IMG/VR virus record: IMGVR_UViG_3300005253_000675
Location: 1-63,816 of that record
Origin: a virus
Strand: one strand, 5' to 3'
DNA: 63,816 bases
In this document: piece after piece, positions 60,493 through 63,816 of the stretch
Layout of the letters: every line of letters begins with the position of its first letter
How positions within the stretch are numbered: position 1 is the first letter of the stretch
The notes under the pieces: model-generated
Databases searched by the model: none
What the model saw: only the letters and a program-made list of their open reading frames with translations
Told to the model about the DNA's origin: nothing
Position numbers and translations under genes: made by a program

Positions 60493-60522
60493 AAGATACC
60501 ACCTCCAGAGAAGTTAGTACAC
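60493..60522 (-). promoter_or_regulatory. repeated promoter-like element, copy 3
   Basis: GTGTAC, 18 nt, TATCTT on the minus strand with TGGAGGTGG before the -10-like hexamer. Drives the DUF2786 gene. Confidence 0.8.
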
Positions 60523-60551
60523 CATATCCCTCCCTCTATATCCCTCAGCCC

Positions 60552-61697
60552 TCAGATGTGGCAGTCCACGATCGTCAGCCGCGCGCCGTCGGGCAGCGAG
60601 TCCAGCAGCTCGGCGAGCCGGGTCTCCCACTCCTGCGGGTCCACCTCGTCGCTGACCACGGCCCACGAGCCCATGGCGCCTCGCTCGTGCCACGTGCCGT
60701 CCTTCACCACCGCGTGAACGGAGAGGGCGCGGTCTCTCGCCCGCTGGACGTAGTCCTCGCGGGCCGTCGTCCAGACGCCGCTGTCCGCCGCGAGGTACGT
60801 CTTCGCCGAGAACGCCCACGCCGTCACGTCCCTTACCGCGGGCTGCTCGCGGTAGCTGGTCGCCGCCTCCTCGCGGCTGAGCTTCCCCGCGTCCAGCTCG
60901 GCGAGGAACGCCGTCCAGGGGGTGAACTCCCGGCCGGCGATCACCCCCTGGACGGCGTCCCACAGGGCGCCGGCGTCGGCGCCGGCCGCCACCCGCATCG
61001 TCTCCACGTCCACGTCGCGCTTGAGGGCCGAGTCCGCGCGGCCCGGGCCCGCTGGCCTCGTCCGCATCCCGGGCTCACCGACCTCGCCCTCGCCGCCGTC
61101 CCTCAAGAGGAAGTAGCCGGTCCACCGCCCGCCGACGAGGTACCAGTCCCACTGGGCGTTGGGGTTCGTGCGCCGAACGGTCTTGACGACGGCGCCCACC
61201 TCGTCCACGAGCGTATAGCCGTACTTGTGCTCGCCCTCCGTGTCCGGCTCCTCGCCGTGGGCGACGAGCGCGCGGTCATACCACTCCACGCAGAACTCTG
61301 GGAAGGAGCGTCGCTCGCTGGTCGGCAGGTCAGCCTCCTCCCAGCCGGCCGGCACCTCGTGGACCTGGGTGCGGTAGCCGCGGCCGTCGTCCCAGTCGTG
61401 CGACGTCCACTGGAGGCCCTTCCCGTTCCCGCCGGTCCCCCCGAGCGGGCCGATCTCCGTGGCCTCCGTGAGGGTGGGCTCGCGGTAGCAGGCCGGGGCG
61501 AAGCGGCTGACCCACTCGTGGTCGGCGTCCTCGCGGACCAGCGCGTCCGTGTGCCTGCAGTATGCGGTCCAGGCGTCGTCGGTCTCGTTCAGCTCCTGGA
61601 CGTGTTGGTCGTCTTGTCCCGTACACTCAAACTCGTGGAACGGGGCCAGCTGGTCCTCGACGTCGTCGCCGATCACCAGCACGGGGAAGTGTGACAT
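60552..61697 (-). CDS. hypothetical protein, 381 aa
   Basis: Trp/Tyr-rich protein with 'QWDWYLVGGRWTGYF', a pattern seen in uncharacterised phage and actinobacterial proteins. Its last codons (ARLTIVDCHI) are duplicated at 62644-62682. Preceded by a leader copy. Confidence 0.72.
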   Translation of the reverse strand: MSHFPVLVIGDDVEDQLAPFHEFECTGQDDQHVQELNETDDAWTAYCRHTDALVREDADHEWVSRFAPACYREPTLTEATEIGPLGGTGGNGKGLQWTSHDWDDGRGYRTQVHEVPAGWEEADLPTSERRSFPEFCVEWYDRALVAHGEEPDTEGEHKYGYTLVDEVGAVVKTVRRTNPNAQWDWYLVGGRWTGYFLLRDGGEGEVGEPGMRTRPAGPGRADSALKRDVDVETMRVAAGADAGALWDAVQGVIAGREFTPWTAFLAELDAGKLSREEAATSYREQPAVRDVTAWAFSAKTYLAADSGVWTTAREDYVQRARDRALSVHAVVKDGTWHERGAMGSWAVVSDEVDPQEWETRLAELLDSLPDGARLTIVDCHI

Positions 61698-61700
61698 GGG

Positions 61701-62111
61701 TCAGTCTCCTGTCTCTGAGAGGGTGGGGAACGAGGCACGTCGGTTCCAGGCGTTGAACACGTGGAGGCGGTTCTCGTGATGGACGGCCTGCTTCTGGGAG
61801 TGCTCCTTGCCGTAGATGTCTGTCCACGTATGGGTCCGGTGGCCGTCTCGCGTTGGTCCGCTGGCGTCGCAGTTGGGGCACCATAGAGAGCCGGGATCGC
61901 CCGTCTCCGCCGGCTCAAAGAACGTGGGCTCCTCGCCGCAGAACGGGCAGGGCTTCGCGTACTTGGTCCGGCACCGCTGGCGCTGGGGCTCGGCCCAGAC
62001 GGCCGAGACGGTCAGCGCGTCGCTGACCCTCACGTTACACAGAGGCAAGCCCTCGTCGTCCAGATAGTGAGTCTGGCCGGTAGGGCTCGCCCCAACTCTC
62101 GGGGCTGTCAT
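61701..62111 (-). CDS. Lar-like restriction alleviation zinc protein, 136 aa
   Basis: KPCPFCGEEPTFFEP...LWCPNCDASGP...HVFNAWNRRA matches the Lar/restriction-alleviation zinc-ribbon pattern (CPFCG...C..C...A...WN.R). May bind host restriction or methylation systems, but the family is broad. Confidence 0.65.
   Translation of the reverse strand: MTAPRVGASPTGQTHYLDDEGLPLCNVRVSDALTVSAVWAEPQRQRCRTKYAKPCPFCGEEPTFFEPAETGDPGSLWCPNCDASGPTRDGHRTHTWTDIYGKEHSQKQAVHHENRLHVFNAWNRRASFPTLSETGD
61703..61714 (-). promoter_or_regulatory. start-associated leader (AGACAGGAGACT)
   Basis: Lies inside the end of the 136-aa gene; GGAG is 8 nt before ATG 61697 of the 381-aa gene. Confidence 0.6.
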
Positions 62112-62117
62112 ATTGAC

Positions 62118-62132
62118 TCTGTCTCCTGTCTA
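62118..62132 (-). promoter_or_regulatory. start-associated leader (TAGACAGGAGACAGA)
   Basis: Copy before ATG 62111, with a longer 11-nt gap between GGAG and the start. Confidence 0.65.
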
Positions 62133-62175
62133 GAGGTCGTTCAACCTACGCGTCTCTCCCACGGACGACCACCTT

Positions 62176-62388
62176 CTATACGTTGTCCATGCTGTGATGG
62201 TAGAAGCCCTCGGCGATCGCGACGTCATACAGCTCGCCGGTCAGCCCCTCAAAGTCCTCGCTCACGCGGCACAGCTCCACGTGGAGCTTGGGGTTGGCGT
62301 CGCTCCAGTCGAAGAAGAACCGGAGGACGTCGTCGAGCTGCCTCTTGGTGGTGGCCGTCTCAGGCCCCCTCCTGTAGGCCGAGCGCAC
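62176..62388 (-). CDS. hypothetical protein, 70 aa
   Basis: GTG 62388 taken as start. A strong AGGAGGGGG lies inside the reading frame about 9 nt before an in-frame ACG, so the real start may be shorter. 'LRFFFDWSDANPKLHVELCR' is notable. Overlaps the 67-aa gene. Confidence 0.5.
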   Translation of the reverse strand: MRSAYRRGPETATTKRQLDDVLRFFFDWSDANPKLHVELCRVSEDFEGLTGELYDVAIAEGFYHHSMDNV

Positions 62389-62563
62389 CGGCGATCTCGT
62401 TCAGCTTCTCGGACACGTATCCCATGGTGCCGACGTGCGCCCAGTTGACGTCGTCGGTCTCGGCCTCGTTCGCGCGGCTGTTGAGTTCGAGGTAGATCTG
62501 GCGGGCGAGCTTCTCGTTCTCACCGCTAATCTCGATGAAGCGCTCTCTGGCGGTCTTGGTCAT
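62360..62563 (-). CDS. hypothetical protein, 67 aa
   Basis: ATG 62563 chosen from the leader 8 nt upstream. Charged helical protein (ISGENEKLARQIYLELNSRA). Driven by promoter copy 4. Confidence 0.68.
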   Translation of the reverse strand: MTKTARERFIEISGENEKLARQIYLELNSRANEAETDDVNWAHVGTMGYVSEKLNEIAGALGLQEGA

Positions 62564-62566
62564 CTG

Positions 62567-62581
62567 TCTGTCTCCTGTCTG
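62567..62581 (-). promoter_or_regulatory. start-associated leader (CAGACAGGAGACAGA)
   Basis: Exact copy, GGAG 8 nt before ATG 62563. Confidence 0.75.
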
Positions 62582-62601
62582 GTGGACGTTGCTCATACTA
62601 A

Positions 62602-62631
62602 AATATACCACCTCTAGAGAAGTCTGTACAC
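62602..62631 (-). promoter_or_regulatory. repeated promoter-like element, copy 4
   Basis: GTGTAC, 18 nt, TATATT, with TAGAGGTGG before the hexamer and TTAGTATGAGCAACG after it, shared with copy 5. Confidence 0.82.
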
Positions 62632-62643
62632 TATATCCCTCAC

Positions 62644-62682
62644 CTCAGATGTGGCAGTCCACGATCGTCAGCCGCGCGCCGT
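62644..62682 (-). pseudogene. remnant of the 381-aa gene 3' end
   Basis: 39-nt exact copy of 60551-60589 (last codons and stop of the 381-aa gene), again just upstream of a promoter copy. Relic of a duplication or deletion event. The rest of 62683-62783 holds no convincing gene. Confidence 0.75.
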
Positions 62683-62783
62683 TGAGCTATCCGGCGAGGT
62701 GGCGGTGTACGCGCGGCCTCATGGGCGGACGTTGCCCAGGAACTTTCTCATGATCTCCACGTACCGGGCCGCGGGTGACCGTC

Positions 62784-63116
62784 TTAGGCTACCTCCTGGA
62801 TAAGGTTATTGACAACGTACCGCTTGGCGGCCTTAAAGGAGCGGAAGATCTTGCTCCGAACCTCTACCGGGTAGGGCTCACCGCTGATCTTATCGACGGC
62901 ATCAAAGGCGAGAAGACCCGCGCGGCAGCCGTCGTCCGCCCAGTAGTTCCAGCGCGGGATCTCCATGTAACCCTGATGGTCGGCGCTGATCAGGCCGACC
63001 CGCTCACCGTCCACTAGGACCGCGTACTGTCCAGGCTGGTGGCCGATAGAGGAACGGTCGCCGAAGGTAACGAAGGCCTTGGCGATCTTCTTGAAAGTAA
63101 TGGTCCGGTTGGTCAT
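62784..63116 (-). CDS. hypothetical protein, 110 aa
   Basis: ATG 63116 chosen from the leader. Alpha/beta protein (QYAVLVDGERVGLISADHQG) ending in a basic helix. Promoter copy 5 upstream. No family recognised. Confidence 0.7.
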   Translation of the reverse strand: MTNRTITFKKIAKAFVTFGDRSSIGHQPGQYAVLVDGERVGLISADHQGYMEIPRWNYWADDGCRAGLLAFDAVDKISGEPYPVEVRSKIFRSFKAAKRYVVNNLIQEVA

Positions 63117-63119
63117 CTC

Positions 63120-63134
63120 TCTGTCTCCTGTCTG
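63120..63134 (-). promoter_or_regulatory. start-associated leader (CAGACAGGAGACAGA)
   Basis: Exact copy, GGAG 8 nt before ATG 63116. Confidence 0.75.
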
Positions 63135-63154
63135 GTGTGCGTTGCTCATACTAA

Positions 63155-63184
63155 AATATACCACCTCTAGGGGTGTAGGTACAT
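63155..63184 (-). promoter_or_regulatory. repeated promoter-like element, copy 5
   Basis: ATGTAC, 18 nt, TATATT; nearly identical to copy 4 from the -10-like hexamer through the leader. Confidence 0.82.
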
Positions 63185-63186
63185 GG

Positions 63187-63702
63187 TTATTTATCAGACG
63201 CATAGACGCCTCGTCGCCCTCCCCAAGGGTGATGCGAAGCCTTGATCTTGGCTAGGCATGCTGGGCACTCCAGCTTGGGTCGTCCACGTCCATCGTACGG
63301 CGCCTCGTCGCCGCAGCATCGACACATTGGAGGTTGACATCTGATCCCCACGTGCCTCGTCTGATAGTCGTGTTTGTACTGCCGAGCGGCTGGACGCCGG
63401 TTCTTATTGTAGCGGCGCTTGTGCCGTCTCCAATACCGGCGTTGCCTCTCTCGTGTCTCCTCTGGGATCAGCCGTCGGCGTCTGTCTTTCATAGCCTTCT
63501 TACAGGCCGCACATCTGAGCGCCACCCTCAGCCGACCCTCTACCCGATTCGGGCAGTCCTGACACAGGCCGCGTCGTCGTCGAGCCTCACAGCCACAGGT
63601 GAGACCGCCCTCGCGTACGACGCCCATGCCGTCGGTCTCGAAGCTGACGGCCTGACGTTTCCTACAGTGCTTGCACGTGAGAAAGGTCTTCTCCATCACC
63701 AC
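63187..63702 (-). CDS. Cys-rich putative mobile endonuclease-like protein, copy 2
   Basis: 171 aa, GTG start after GGGAGG. Paralogue of the 30487-30990 product, with the same order of Cys pairs, basic helix and RRPAARQYKHDY block. Separated by over 32 kb, which fits a mobile gene family. Confidence 0.7.
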   Translation of the reverse strand: MVMEKTFLTCKHCRKRQAVSFETDGMGVVREGGLTCGCEARRRRGLCQDCPNRVEGRLRVALRCAACKKAMKDRRRRLIPEETRERQRRYWRRHKRRYNKNRRPAARQYKHDYQTRHVGIRCQPPMCRCCGDEAPYDGRGRPKLECPACLAKIKASHHPWGGRRGVYASDK

Positions 63703-63756
63703 TGAACGACCTCCCTCTCGGGGTCTCCCCCTGGTCGCCGGCGACCCGGCCGAAGG

Positions 63757-63816
63757 TCGGGGGGGGGGGGGGGGGCGCCCCCCCCCCCCCCGGTGCCCCC
63801 CCCCACCTCGGGGGCG
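63757..63816. other. low-complexity G/C homopolymer end
   Basis: Runs of G then C and mixed G/C-only sequence. Probably artefactual, like the left end. Confidence 0.7.

Noticed and set aside
61701-62111. Firm assignment as a restriction-alleviation protein
   Set aside because: The CPFCG...WNRR pattern is shared by many small zinc-ribbon proteins, so only a tentative label is justified.
63757-63816. G and C runs at both ends as terminal repeats or telomere-like ends
   Set aside because: Pure homopolymer composition with no unique shared sequence; more likely a sequencing or assembly artefact.

Overview
The window looks like a near-complete, GC-rich genome of a tailed phage (siphovirus type). 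It carries a terminase large subunit, portal, MuF-type head protein, a protease/scaffold fusion, an encapsulin-like major capsid protein, tail tube, frameshifted tail chaperones, tape measure, lambda/GTA-like tail tip, an S74-chaperone fibre, and a holin/amidase lysis pair. I see no integrase, repressor-operator module, tRNA or CRISPR array, so a lytic lifestyle is the simplest reading. The host cannot be named from the sequence. Both ends finish in G/C homopolymer blocks that look like sequencing or assembly artefacts.

Layout. (1) 91-15342, minus strand: replication and nucleotide genes. These are an intein-containing family A DNA polymerase, ThyX, a ThyA-fold enzyme fused to an endonuclease VII domain, a P-loop nucleotide kinase fused to a uracil-DNA-glycosylase-like domain, a MazG/deoxyribosyltransferase-like fusion, a cytosine-C5 methyltransferase, a UvrD-like helicase, a PrimPol-like primase, a GIY-YIG endonuclease and a SNF2-like helicase. 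(2) 15490-19117, plus strand: a DUF932 gene and small accessory genes. (3) 19022-28926, minus strand: about thirty small early genes, including a PD-(D/E)XK nuclease, a dCMP-deaminase-like protein, a cassette of tiny membrane peptides and a DNA base-hypermodification family protein at 27361-28266. (4) 29197-59277, plus strand: packaging, head, tail and lysis. (5) 59475-63702, minus strand: a second set of small early genes under repeated promoters. Hairpin terminators lie at the convergent junctions near 19.15 kb and 59.42 kb.

Main hypothesis: the phage makes a modified or hypermodified pyrimidine. ThyX can supply dTMP, which frees the ThyA-fold protein. That protein keeps the catalytic Cys but has Asp where thymidylate synthases have the dUMP-reading Asn, the change found in dCMP hydroxymethylases. 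Next to it are a nucleotide kinase fused to a base-recognition fold and a MazG-type pyrophosphohydrolase; elsewhere are a dCMP deaminase and a protein with signatures of the 5-hmdU DNA kinase helical domain / thymine pyrophosphorylase family.

Regulation is unusually legible. Five copies of a promoter-like element (RTGTAC, 18 nt, TATMTT) precede early transcription units, and a conserved leader around CAGACAGGAGACAGA sits just before many start codons, usually placing GGAG 8 nt from the start. Many genes join by 4-nt ATGA/GTGA overlaps, which also exposes a set of very small genes, many of them single-pass membrane peptides.
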